64,000 nucleotides of DNA from Clostridia bacterium (GTDB taxonomy: Bacteria; Bacillota; Clostridia; Oscillospirales; Acutalibacteraceae), in NCBI GenBank assembly GCA_017465825.1, contig JAFTVI010000006.1:62001-126000 (forward strand), written 5' to 3'. Shown piece by piece: positions 56,301 to 63,749 of this stretch. The notes below the pieces were generated by a model. The model was given only the letters and a program-made list of their open reading frames with translations. It did no database searches and was not told the DNA's origin. A program made the translations under genes and the position numbers. Position 1 is the first letter of the stretch; every line of letters starts with the position of its first letter.

Positions 56301-59073
56301 TTATGATAATAACGGTAATCTTACATCTGTTGCTGACAGCAGAGGTAACAAAATTGTTTACACTTATGATAATGTAAACAACCTTATATCTGAAGTTGAT
56401 GCAGAAGACAGAAGAAAAGATTACAGTTATGATGCTGTCGGCAGACTTACATCAGTTACTGAAGATAGCAAGTATCAGTCAACCTACATTTATGACAAGG
56501 TTGGTAATCTCCTTGCTGCAGGCGGTTATACTTACAGTTATGACCTTAACGGTAACCTTACCAGCTCAACAAATGCTCTTGGTGACATCACTTCTTATGT
56601 TTATAACGAAAACGGTATGCTTGAAACTGTACGCAATGCAGACGGCACAACCGTAAATTACGACTATGACAAGATTGACCAACTCATATCAAAGAAATAC
56701 GACGAAGAAACAGTTGCTCTTTACGGCTATGATGCAGACGGCAACCGTGTTTCAATGGAAGATATTGCAGGTACAAGCAATTATCAGTACGACGAACTCG
56801 GCAGAGTAACTGAAATCACACTTTCAGATGGTAAATCACAAATTACATATGAATATGATGTTTATGGCAATCTTACAAAGCTCGGTTATCCCGATGGCAC
56901 AGATGTTACATACAAATACAATGCTCTCAATCAACTCGTTTCAATAACAAACAGAGACGGCGAAAATACTGCATATAAATACGATCCTAACGGCAATGTC
57001 AAGGAAGTGCACCGTCCCAACAATACTTATACTTTAATTGAGTACAACGAAAACGATCAGATTACAAGTCTTATCAATTATGGTATGGTTAACTTTGCTT
57101 GGTTCTTTAAGAAAACCGTTGAATTCTCAAGCTATAAGTATGAATATGACGGTTCGGGCAACATCGTAAAAGAATCCGAAAAGACATTCTCGTCAACAGG
57201 CGAAAATGACTTCTTTACCTGGCTCATTGCTCAGATTAAGAAAGAAACCGTAACCAAAACATACAAGTATGACGGCAGAAATCAGCTTGTAGAAGTTGAT
57301 GAGAGTAAAAAATCATTGTTCAGCTTCGGCTCAAAGGGTATCGGTTTCACATCTTATGAATATGATGCAAGCGGTAACCGTATAAAAGAAGTTAAAAACG
57401 GTGAAACCACAAAGTATACCTACAATGAAGCCGGTCAACTTGTTTCAATGGAAAACTGTGACGGCACAACAGAGTATACATACGATAAGAACGGCAATCT
57501 CATAAATGAAAAATCGCCGACTTGCCTTATTAAAACCGATGCAAAAATCTACAGCTATGACAATGAAAACCGTTTGACTGCTATCAAAGAAAATGGTACA
57601 CTTCTTATGGCTGCTCTTTATGACGGCGACGGAGAAAGACTCTTTGTTGTTTCTGATCACGATGGTTGTAGTGTTGCTTGCTGTAATGACAAGAGCTGTA
57701 AGAACCTTTCAAAGAGCGAAGGTATCATTGATGTTGATGAAGAACTCATCAAGAATATAATGCTCATTCCTAATGGAGTTGACAGTTGCGATTTTGGTGA
57801 TTACGACCTTACAGGTTACATCAATAATGTAAATACCGAGTACACTCAAGTTCTTATGGAGTATGCCGCAAACGGTAAGCTTACAGCCGCTTATGAATAC
57901 GGTGTTTTCCGTGAGAGTGCAAATATTAACGGAGAGCAGTTCTACTATGACTATGACGGTAAGGGCTCTGTAGTTGATATCACTAACACCAATGGTAAGA
58001 AAGCTACAACTTACTCTTACGATGCTTATGGTAATGCAACAGTCAGCGGAAACAGTGTTGAAAATCCCTATCAATACAATGCTGAATATGTTGACAACGC
58101 AACAGGACTTCAGTATCTGCGTGCAAGGTATTACCGTGCAGAAACAGGCTCATTCATTACTGCTGATATATATGCAGGTAACCTTCAGAATCCGCTTAGC
58201 CTTAACAGATATACTTATACTCATAATAATCCGGTTAATTATGATGATCCGAGTGGACATATTGTTATATCAACGGGTGTTGCTATTTTAATAGGTTTAG
58301 TATCTGTAGGTGGCGGAGGATTTGCTTATTATAAGGGGCGTAAAAGCGCTATAGAAAACCAAAATAATACTTTTGATAGTACTATAGCTCCTCAGTATTC
58401 AAAGGCATCCAAAGTTTCAACTGGTAATGTATATAATATTGGTAACAAATCTGTTCAAGCTATTGAAAAAGATGGAAAGTCATCTTATGCTGTGTACATT
58501 AAGAAGGTTAATCAAACATTTGAATATTCTTCATATCAACAAGCAAAAAAAATCTGCGATAGCTTTGATAAGTTAGATCTTCAATGGGGTCTAGACAATA
58601 CTCATGCATGGATTGATGCTTTTAAATCTGTGCCCGTTGTAGGTGTTGGTGCTTCAATTGTAGATGCTGGAGTGTATTCCGGTGAAATACTTCATTATTC
58701 TGAACGTGGAGAAACGGATTCAGCAAATGCATCAAAAAATAAATTTGCAGAAACCACCCTTGTCGATACTGTATCTCAAGTAGTGGGATCGGGGCTCTCT
58801 AATATCTTGGGTAATTCCATTGTGAAAGAACTTGTACGTGCAAATGGAAAACACAGTATTATTCCAAATTCCGTTATTAAAGAAGGAGCAAAAGTGCTTA
58901 CTGACGTTTTATCAGGGGAACTAATAAATCAATCTATAGGTTTAGGTCAGGATATTGGTGAGGCAATTAATACTAATGAAAATTCTGAGGAAAGTGATGA
59001 AAAGTTAAATTCATCGAGAACCAAAGTTCCTATGACTGATACCATATATCAACCACCAATTACGGTGGATTAA
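50323..59073 (+). CDS. Giant secreted RHS/YD-repeat protein with LysM domain and unique C-terminal tip
   Basis: 2,916 residues. Signal peptide (residues 1-29, ends QGFAALA), an N-terminal adhesin-like beta region (30-620), a LysM domain (about 629-678; YKVTRYDTLASIANYYGV) for peptidoglycan binding, a DUF6531-type entry (about 697; VNLNTGNFY) and then dozens of YD repeats (YxYDxxGNLxxxTDxxG) to about 2440. A cysteine cluster (CSVACCNDKSC, about 2449-2459) interrupts the repeats. The RHS-associated core ends at about 2645 (LQYLRARYYRAETGSFITAD, NPVNYDDPSGH). The 270-residue tip begins with a hydrophobic segment and is AT-richer; it matches no toxin I know. GGAGG lies 8 bases before the ATG. RHS shells enclose and release toxins or mediate contact. 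Confidence 0.9.
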   Translation: MYNKITKMLGMILCIVIVFTSIPMQGFAALAEEIGEIEQEIEIIEPDYSTGNTTTELRLPDVQTESSPYEEVVYGEPVEVNEYSKVYKIDENTYTSVYSSVPNFYYDEKGNIKEYDNSLTYENNLFGADEFTNISSDIDVAFSTNMLKKGMSFEKNEVKVSLIPVEGDYSKYVVVDNAVRYNDVFDGVDVQYTVEENSVREFIILNKEVDKNVFTYELELNGHHAELIENVLYIFENDASEEYAYTISAPVMTDAAGATSKNITLALEDENLILTADAEWLHAVERAYPVYIDPDITIDYKGIKLRTVCSDTDRVYVSGTPYAYGYAGYMLGSNFGVNGQNLEYTKMIIDFDDSYFSNIPEGAGIKSAEFDIFQYVGYPNVAEPTVFDCFMINTDWSISDYTQGSFIDKPYTAVGKFDRTYLSSSKTKTRGYHKFDVREAVNSWVNWPETRNGLLITSKYGTNKEIAGAFITPTSSANIQSYAENKPFLKITWEIPNPVDVNYDINNTTIDIRTIGTSSPDGKLAILGIFADGIAKPNSVVNYVFSDSSVEYQTEKTMASVSYKYPDSSAWDENFSSQGRATKYKDILSNWQTLVPFTNFNYNQLYNWGATATKDGVTGKTAKSVDFLVYKVTRYDTLASIANYYGVPLDQLAKDNHVQDMLLVENNTIIVINPTRNANIPYNPGELTDEEKRRIDGSLMGRSKHCEFGFEPVNLNTGNFYMNQTDISIDDIGGEFAIGRTYNSKGADVNSVFGRGWQFDYSEHLSKLEDGTIVYRRGDGSSVYFTKNADGSYSCAPGYYLDITPIVVETKLGDFGGEEPEEYNVYEYEIRNAEDEVRRFSSRGLLQYIIDDRGFKTSIEYDENSNLKSITSPSGNVYGITSELSGLIKAISGPGGQTIKYAYNDAGDLVSYTNELGYVTTYNYNADHLMTSWADAEGNVIVTNTYDADGRVTKQVDSEGGTTLFEYGKNYTKTTDANGNATTYNYDDNYRTTSIVYADGSAEYKYYDAANNLSKTVDRSGKATEYKYNADGFVTEVKRFDGATQKMQYDADNNVIKTTDFEGKSISYTYDAKGNLLTQTNKDGSVKAYEYDSNYRVTKFTDELGNVSTYKYDGIWVSEIKDANGNITKYYYNARGDVVTTIDALGNTTRHFYDAAGRNTGYQTADGATVSYTYDKAGCMVYLKNANGYVYTYEYDGMGNITKLIDPLDNEVVYTYDGLYNTLSTAYSAENITYSEYDCFSQVVTVTDEEGNKKTFKYDNAGNVIETADAEGNTTKYAYDLRFNKIATETDALGNVTTYEYDVVGNLTKKTDANGNVTSYAYDAKGNVTEIKYSSGLVVAYTYDAVGNLLTTTSNAGENTVYTYDKVYNVTSVTYSNGATLSYTYDAMGRKLTEKDSSGAVTTYTYDAMGRQSSITDAIGRRTEYTYDKNGNLLTEKTSNGGTTTYVYDALDRQCKVTDALGNSTIVEFDSVGNMLSTTNALGARTAYEYNRTGLVTKQTDAMGGVFTFTYDKNGNVIKAKDAAGYEATITYDALGRTVATKDALGLETTFKYDALGNLSEDANNNGVKNTYEYDSAGNLVKSTDSLGQVMTYTYDLNGNLTSVKSYDGTTTSYTYDKLNNVTSTTDAEGKVTTYSYDIIGNLTFQKDAQNRTYSYSYDKAGRTIQVVDPLGQITKYEYNEFDFVTKQTNPDKTTITNTYDVGGNLISSTDANGHSTTYSYDKIYRLISVAYADGSTNKYKYDNNDNLVKFTDANGNVTEYTYNALGYTESITEANGAKTTYKNDANGNVLSETDALGSATNYIYDKESRLVSKTLANIATYTYTYDVLGRITAETLPESLSVSYVYDSKGDLVSETDQSGRKTSYTYDVMHRITSTTDAVGNVTKFAYDDAGNLKSLTTAKGYVTEYKYDALDRITELLNPVGKTEQYTYDPVGNLTSVVETGGRVTKYGYDNVGNLTSVTNALGFTKTLKYDCLDRLVSESDYKGKSEKYDYDNNGNLTSVADSRGNKIVYTYDNVNNLISEVDAEDRRKDYSYDAVGRLTSVTEDSKYQSTYIYDKVGNLLAAGGYTYSYDLNGNLTSSTNALGDITSYVYNENGMLETVRNADGTTVNYDYDKIDQLISKKYDEETVALYGYDADGNRVSMEDIAGTSNYQYDELGRVTEITLSDGKSQITYEYDVYGNLTKLGYPDGTDVTYKYNALNQLVSITNRDGENTAYKYDPNGNVKEVHRPNNTYTLIEYNENDQITSLINYGMVNFAWFFKKTVEFSSYKYEYDGSGNIVKESEKTFSSTGENDFFTWLIAQIKKETVTKTYKYDGRNQLVEVDESKKSLFSFGSKGIGFTSYEYDASGNRIKEVKNGETTKYTYNEAGQLVSMENCDGTTEYTYDKNGNLINEKSPTCLIKTDAKIYSYDNENRLTAIKENGTLLMAALYDGDGERLFVVSDHDGCSVACCNDKSCKNLSKSEGIIDVDEELIKNIMLIPNGVDSCDFGDYDLTGYINNVNTEYTQVLMEYAANGKLTAAYEYGVFRESANINGEQFYYDYDGKGSVVDITNTNGKKATTYSYDAYGNATVSGNSVENPYQYNAEYVDNATGLQYLRARYYRAETGSFITADIYAGNLQNPLSLNRYTYTHNNPVNYDDPSGHIVISTGVAILIGLVSVGGGGFAYYKGRKSAIENQNNTFDSTIAPQYSKASKVSTGNVYNIGNKSVQAIEKDGKSSYAVYIKKVNQTFEYSSYQQAKKICDSFDKLDLQWGLDNTHAWIDAFKSVPVVGVGASIVDAGVYSGEILHYSERGETDSANASKNKFAETTLVDTVSQVVGSGLSNILGNSIVKELVRANGKHSIIPNSVIKEGAKVLTDVLSGELINQSIGLGQDIGEAINTNENSEESDEKLNSSRTKVPMTDTIYQPPITVD

Positions 59074-59088
59074 AAAGGAGAAAAATTA

Positions 59089-59676
59089 ATGAAAATGAAA
59101 AAACTAATTTCACTCACACTCGCACTTCTCATTTGCTTATCAGTTTTCTCAGTGGCAGCGTTTGCCACTGAAGAAAACACCCGTAACATCGCTTCAATCG
59201 AGCTTCACACCGTGAAGTATTATGAAGCTGTACACAACGAAGCTGAAATTGCTTCTGCCGCCCTTTATGTAAACTTCCTTGTTTACTATACCGACGGCAC
59301 AACCGCCCTCTATGACAGTAAAAAAGGTTGGGATGATCCAGCACTCACATCTGAGGTTTCCTGGTATATAAAGCCTGAAACCGATGAAAACTACGGCGGT
59401 CAGCAAAGCCTTTACATCAGCATTGACGGTGTTGACTACTGGGCTTGCTATGTCGATGTTGAAGTCGATTCAGTCAAAGCAACTTTCAGAAATATCATCA
59501 CATGGGACTGGATGACACCTGAAGAAAAAGTTGAAGCAACACATTGGCTTTTCAAACTCTTGAAATCAATTTTTGCTGCATTAAGAGATTTGATTGGCGG
59601 AAGTGATTCTTACGGCATCCTTTATAATGTTTTTGATGCTTTTGATAAGTTTGTGTATGACAATTTTCCTCTTTAA
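59089..59676 (+). CDS. Small secreted protein encoded after the RHS gene
   Basis: 195 residues with a clear signal peptide (KKLISLTLALLICLSVFSVAAFA), a beta-rich middle (LYVNFLVYYTDGTTALYD; QQSLYISIDGVDYWACYVDV) and an amphipathic C-terminal helix (LFKLLKSIFAALRDLIGG). AAAGGAG lies 8 bases before the ATG, 15 bases after the RHS stop, so it shares that transcript. Its position is that of an immunity or partner protein for the RHS tip, but being secreted it would act outside or at the envelope. No family recognised. Confidence 0.7.
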   Translation: MKMKKLISLTLALLICLSVFSVAAFATEENTRNIASIELHTVKYYEAVHNEAEIASAALYVNFLVYYTDGTTALYDSKKGWDDPALTSEVSWYIKPETDENYGGQQSLYISIDGVDYWACYVDVEVDSVKATFRNIITWDWMTPEEKVEATHWLFKLLKSIFAALRDLIGGSDSYGILYNVFDAFDKFVYDNFPL

Positions 59677-59760
59677 ACAGATGTAATAAAAACATCATGA
59701 TGCAAGTTTAATATCACAAATAAAAAAAATTACAATTATTGTGTAAAGCCAAATAAGCAT

Positions 59761-59797
59761 AACAGCCGAGTTCAGTAATGTCCTCGGCTGTTTATGT
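59761..59797 (+). terminator. Terminator of the RHS operon
   Basis: Stem AACAGCCGAG/CTCGGCTGTT (10 bp, 12-base loop) with a T-rich tail. Confidence 0.8.
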
Positions 59798-59799
59798 TT

Positions 59800-60364
59800 T
59801 CATAACTTTTTATCTTGTGATTTCTTGTTTTTAAAATTCTTACTGTAACAACAATTTTTCTCTTTCTTGTACAGAGAATTTATGTTGCTTTAAAAATTCA
59901 GTATAAAACTTTTTTTGGATAATTTAGAAAGTGTGCTAAATTTTGAATTTTTAGTAACTTTTTTCGTTTCAAACCTACATGTATATATGGAGAATGATAA
60001 TTCAAAACATTTTATATTATTCTTTGTTACGAATGGTTTTATAAATGAGTAAAAATTCCTACATTTGTTTATATATAACGCTTTCAGCATTGTTGCGTTT
60101 ATTATTTTTTGATTGTTGCTGTATTCCGTTAGAATTTGCACTTTTCCCTTATTAAGCATAGCAGAGGGATAAATAAAAAGGTGATTTTCGTTATTTGATA
60201 ACTGCCCCCACAAATATAATTTTGAGAGCATAAAAAACAAAGATTTCGGTATATGAATACTGCGTTAGATTTTTCTGATAATCAGCTCAAAAAATATTTT
60301 TCAAAATCAGGAACAATTTCACATCTCTAATTCCCATTACTATATAGAGGGATAAATTACATAA
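59800..60364. other. AT-rich region before the mobile element
   Basis: No supported gene. A 116-codon minus-strand frame (59890-60240) lacks a ribosome site and has composition expected of AT-rich noise. The left boundary of the mobile element probably lies here, but no repeat marks it. Confidence 0.4.
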
Positions 60365-60392
60365 CACTCGTCATATTTGACGGGTGCATTTT
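60365..60392 (+). promoter_or_regulatory. Hairpin before the first gene of the mobile element
   Basis: Stem CACTCGTCA/TGACGGGTG (9 bp with one T-G pair, 4-base loop) followed by CATTTTTA. It could be a terminator or an attenuator; AAAGGAG follows at 60413-60419. Confidence 0.5.
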
Positions 60393-60424
60393 TATATCCA
60401 AAATCAAACGAAAGGAGTTTTTCA

Positions 60425-60746
60425 ATGACTTAGCACAAATCTCAATTTGAGCCAAAACTTTAATATTTGGCTCAACACAAATTTCAACTGAGCCTAATGG
60501 CTCAAAACGGTGCCACTTTTACCATCGCTTTTTTAGACAAAGAAAAGTATGGCACCGAATATGATGCCGTAAAAAACAATCCTGCAAGAAAACTTCAAAA
60601 CTTGCATAAAGGATACTACAGCCACCCTGTACTATCAACGGCTGATGTATCAAAGAAGAAAGGATTGCAAGGTCGCACTTATCTGCGGTGAAGGAAAGAC
60701 AGACGAAGCACATAACTATCCTATAGATGTCTGTCCTACACCGTAG
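60425..60746 (+). pseudogene. Damaged small gene of the mobile element
   Basis: AAAGGAG and ATG (60425) give only MT before a TAG. A partly duplicated stretch (ACAAATCTCAATTTGAGCC, then ACAAATTTCAACTGAGCC) follows, and the frame from TTG 60467 reads MAQHKFQLSLMAQNG on to GYYSHPVLSTADVSKKK before ending at 60691. A second frame continues with LICGEGKTDEAHNYPIDVCP to 60746. A nonsense codon plus a frameshift therefore break what was one small protein of about 90 residues. Function unknown. Confidence 0.5.
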
Positions 60747-60829
60747 CGAGCAGGGCATTTGTGTGCCAAATGCCACCCGTTAAGGGAGCGCCCTTAATAT
60801 CCCCTATGAAGAATGAGAGGTGAAAACTT

Positions 60830-61150
60830 ATCAAAGACATCAGAATTGTAGCAAGAGTTACAGAAAAAGAGAAAAGGAAGATTGAACGTAATGCTTCAAA
60901 ATGCGGATTATCAACAAGTGAATATGTCAAACAAAGGGCATTGGGCTTTGAACCGAAAGTGGTTCCGCCTGATGCCTTTTTTCATTTCTGTGAAAAGTTT
61001 GATGCACTTATTGATATGGGTATTTCAAAAGATGTTGAAGCAGAGGCTTTTAATCTTCTTGCTGAAATCAGCGATGTACTCATTAAACCAAGAAAGGAGC
61101 AAATTGAAAATTGGCAACCACCGGATTCTGGCCCGTCAAAGGCAATTTAA
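60830..61150 (+). CDS. MobC-like mobilisation accessory protein with non-standard start
   Basis: The in-frame sequence IRIVARVTEKEKRKIERNAS, then KCGLSTSEYVKQRALGFEP matches the ribbon-helix-helix region of MobC-type relaxosome proteins that assist nicking at oriT. AGAGGTG lies 7 bases before ATC (60830), where ATG is expected; no ATG, GTG or TTG exists in the proper place. The next possible start (TTG 60938) would remove the DNA-binding part. Either ATC is used or the gene is silenced. It overlaps the relaxase frame by 40 bases. Confidence 0.65.
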   Translation: MKDIRIVARVTEKEKRKIERNASKCGLSTSEYVKQRALGFEPKVVPPDAFFHFCEKFDALIDMGISKDVEAEAFNLLAEISDVLIKPRKEQIENWQPPDSGPSKAI

Positions 61151-62475
61151 AGTCTGTTATTGTTTACGCTGAAAATCCTGACAAAACAATGAATCCCAAA
61201 TTCTTTGACTCGGATTTGTATGCTACCTTACAGTATGCCGAGAACAGCAACAAAACTGACCAAGAGCTTTTTGTCAGCGGCATCAACTGCTCAAAGTATA
61301 ATGCTTATGCACAAATGGTAGCGGTTAAAAAGAAGTTCGGTGAAAGAGGCTCTGTTATAGCCTATCACGGTTATCAGAGCTTTAAAGAAAATGAAGTCAC
61401 GCCCGAAGAATGTCATGAAATAGGGATAGAAACAGCAAGAAAAATGTGGGGTAACAAATATCAGGTGATAGTTACTACTCACCTTGATAAACAGCATCAT
61501 CTGCATAACCATTTCGTAATCAATAGCACATCCTTTAAGGACGGTCTTAAATTTAGAAACAAAATAGGTGACCATTATGAGCTGAGAAAAATATCCGATG
61601 ATATCTGCAAGGAACGAGGCAAATCTGTTCTTGAAAATGCACCATTTTACGGCGGTGAAAAAGCAGCCTATTGGCTTCATAAGCAAGGTAAGAAAACACA
61701 CAGAGATATGCTCAGAGAAGATATTGAAATCTGTCTTACCGTTGCAACAAGTTGGGACGAATTCAGAAGAGTTCTTTGGACTATGGGATATGAGGTTGAT
61801 TACAGGCGATTTACCATTAAAGCAAAAGATTGGGAAAGAGGTGTAAGAGTTGAAGGTCTTGGATATACAGTAGAAGGCATAGAGAAAAGATTCGATGAAA
61901 CCTATTACAGTGGACACCATCTTGCTGATTGGAATAACTTCTTTTATGCAAGACGCAGATACTTTCCTCTTGAAACAGTGAGAAAGAAATTGGAGTTTGG
62001 TATTGAACACGGTAAACGACCTGAGGTTATTTATGTAAACACAATGTTCCTATTAATAATCTTGGTTTTTCAACTACTGAAAGAGGTTGCAGATGCAATG
62101 CTTATCTCTCCTGAAATGAGGCACGCCGCAAAGGATATAAAGCAGTATGTGTCAGACTATCATTTCTTAACCGACAATCAGATTCAGACTACTGATGATT
62201 TAACAGTTACTATTGAAGAAACAAAATCTAAAATTGCTGAGCTTGAAGAAAAGCGAAGCAAGGCAGACAACAAAAAACGCAGAGCCACCACTCCCGAAGA
62301 TAAAGAGAGATACAAAGCTATGCGTAAGGAGATAACACAAGAAATCACGCCATTGAGAAAGAAACTCAAGCAGGCGGAGGATATTCTTGATAAATCTCCG
62401 CACCTGTATAAGCTCTTACAGAAAGAGCATCAGGCAGAAATGAATAAAATTAGAAAAATAGAAAGGAGCCGATAA
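61111..62475 (+). CDS. MOBP-type relaxase
   Basis: 454 residues from a TTG start. N-terminal relaxase domain: KSVIVYAENPDKT, FVSGINCSKYNAY, YHGYQSFKENEVTPEECHEI and the histidine metal site THLDKQHHLHNHFVINS. It would nick oriT and pilot the strand for transfer. The C-terminal 130 residues are a charged coiled coil (IEETKSKIAELEEKRSKADN). AGGAG is 14 bases upstream. It lies inside the end of the MobC-like gene and is followed after 1 base by the parB-like gene. Confidence 0.9.
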   Translation: MATTGFWPVKGNLKSVIVYAENPDKTMNPKFFDSDLYATLQYAENSNKTDQELFVSGINCSKYNAYAQMVAVKKKFGERGSVIAYHGYQSFKENEVTPEECHEIGIETARKMWGNKYQVIVTTHLDKQHHLHNHFVINSTSFKDGLKFRNKIGDHYELRKISDDICKERGKSVLENAPFYGGEKAAYWLHKQGKKTHRDMLREDIEICLTVATSWDEFRRVLWTMGYEVDYRRFTIKAKDWERGVRVEGLGYTVEGIEKRFDETYYSGHHLADWNNFFYARRRYFPLETVRKKLEFGIEHGKRPEVIYVNTMFLLIILVFQLLKEVADAMLISPEMRHAAKDIKQYVSDYHFLTDNQIQTTDDLTVTIEETKSKIAELEEKRSKADNKKRRATTPEDKERYKAMRKEITQEITPLRKKLKQAEDILDKSPHLYKLLQKEHQAEMNKIRKIERSR

Positions 62476-62476
62476 T

Positions 62477-63415
62477 ATGGCTATTAAACCAAAATCAAAA
62501 GCAACACCCCGTGAGATTGAAGAAAGCAATCCTACAAAAGAAACTTTATATGACAAAGTACAGAAAGCCCGCACAGAATATGTGTGGGCTAATAAAATAC
62601 CTGTTGAGTATTTGCGACCTTTTGAAAATCATCCTTACAAGGTAATTGACAATGAGGAAATGCAAAACCTTGTTGACAGCATCAATGAACGAGGTATTCT
62701 TACCCCGCTTACTGTTCGCAAAATTTCCGGCACGGAATATGAAATCATTTCAGGGCACCGAAGGTTCTATGCGGCAAAGAAGTTAGGTTTTGAAATGATA
62801 CCTGCTTTCATATATGAGCTCACTTATGAAGAAGCCGTCATTGCAATGGTAGATGCTAATTTGCAGAGAGAACACATTTTACCAAGTGAGAAAGCTCGTG
62901 CATACAAGATGAAACTTGATGCACTTAAACACCAAGGTCAAGCTTCTACCCAACTTGGGCAGAAGTGGTCTGTTGAGCAGGTTGCGGAAGATTCACCTGA
63001 CAGCAGAAGCCAGGTACAAAGATATATTCGTCTTACAAATCTCATTCCAGAACTACTTGACCTTGTTGATGAAGGACGAATTGCGTTTACTCCTGCCGTA
63101 GAGCTTTCATATCTCAACGAAGTAGAGCAGGCTGATTTAGCTGAAGAAATCCGTGTCTGTGATGCGACGCCTAATTTATCTCAGGCACAAAGGCTACGTG
63201 CAATCAGTAGAGAGAAAGGTTTAACTCCTGAGCATATTGGTGAAATCTTAGCTGAGGAAAAAGCAAATCAAAAGCCTATGATAAAGATGCCTATGGAAAA
63301 GATACAGAAAATTGCACCTAAAATAAGGGAAAATGATTTGGAAGACTTTATATTAAAATCTTGCGAGTATTACTACAGACATCTGATGCGAAGTCGTGAT
63401 AGGGATGCGAGGTGA
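62477..63415 (+). CDS. ParB/RepB/Spo0J-family protein
   Basis: 312 residues. ParB N-terminal domain with IPVEYLRPFENHPYKVIDNE, ISGHRRFYAAKKLG (the GHRR CTP-binding box) and ANLQREHILPSEKARAYKM; a helix-turn-helix KWSVEQVAEDSPDSRSQVQR follows. Element-borne ParB-like proteins act in maintenance or regulation; no parA is seen. AAAGGAG precedes the ATG. Confidence 0.9.
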   Translation: MAIKPKSKATPREIEESNPTKETLYDKVQKARTEYVWANKIPVEYLRPFENHPYKVIDNEEMQNLVDSINERGILTPLTVRKISGTEYEIISGHRRFYAAKKLGFEMIPAFIYELTYEEAVIAMVDANLQREHILPSEKARAYKMKLDALKHQGQASTQLGQKWSVEQVAEDSPDSRSQVQRYIRLTNLIPELLDLVDEGRIAFTPAVELSYLNEVEQADLAEEIRVCDATPNLSQAQRLRAISREKGLTPEHIGEILAEEKANQKPMIKMPMEKIQKIAPKIRENDLEDFILKSCEYYYRHLMRSRDRDAR

Positions 63416-63421
63416 TGAGTA

Positions 63422-63652
63422 ATGATTAGCAGAATTATTGATTTATATGAAGGTTTAAAGGCAGATTTAATAAGAACCATAAGCTGCATAAAAGGCGAAT
63501 GTACTTTTAATATTCCTGATGTTTCGACCTTCACCAAAGAACAAAAAATAGCGTTTGACCAGATGATAGATTTCCTTGCAGATATGATAGAGAAATACGG
63601 TGACAAGATACCAAAAGACGATATTGAAATAAGAAGCAAGAAAACAGCTTAA
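63422..63652 (+). CDS. Small hypothetical protein of the mobile element
   Basis: 76 residues, helical and acidic at the end (FTKEQKIAFDQMIDFLADMI). It begins 6 bases after the parB-like stop with AGGTG upstream. No family recognised; probably part of the same operon. Confidence 0.55.
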   Translation: MISRIIDLYEGLKADLIRTISCIKGECTFNIPDVSTFTKEQKIAFDQMIDFLADMIEKYGDKIPKDDIEIRSKKTA

Positions 63653-63749
63653 ATGGATTGTGGGGCGGGTTTATCCTGCCTCACACATTTGTCGAATATG
63701 CGAAAGAAAAATATAATCAAAATGAAAAACTACAAGGAGTTGAAAACAT

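Noticed and set aside
53126..56656. Several long alternative plus-strand frames within the RHS gene
   Set aside because: Low-complexity shadow frames caused by the repeated codons; no ribosome sites.
52830..57700. Periodic DNA repeats as a possible CRISPR or satellite array
   Set aside because: The period is codon-based and the translated product is a regular YD-repeat protein.
59890..60240. 116-codon minus-strand frame in AT-rich DNA
   Set aside because: No ribosome site, rich in N, K and F as expected by chance, no recognisable domain.
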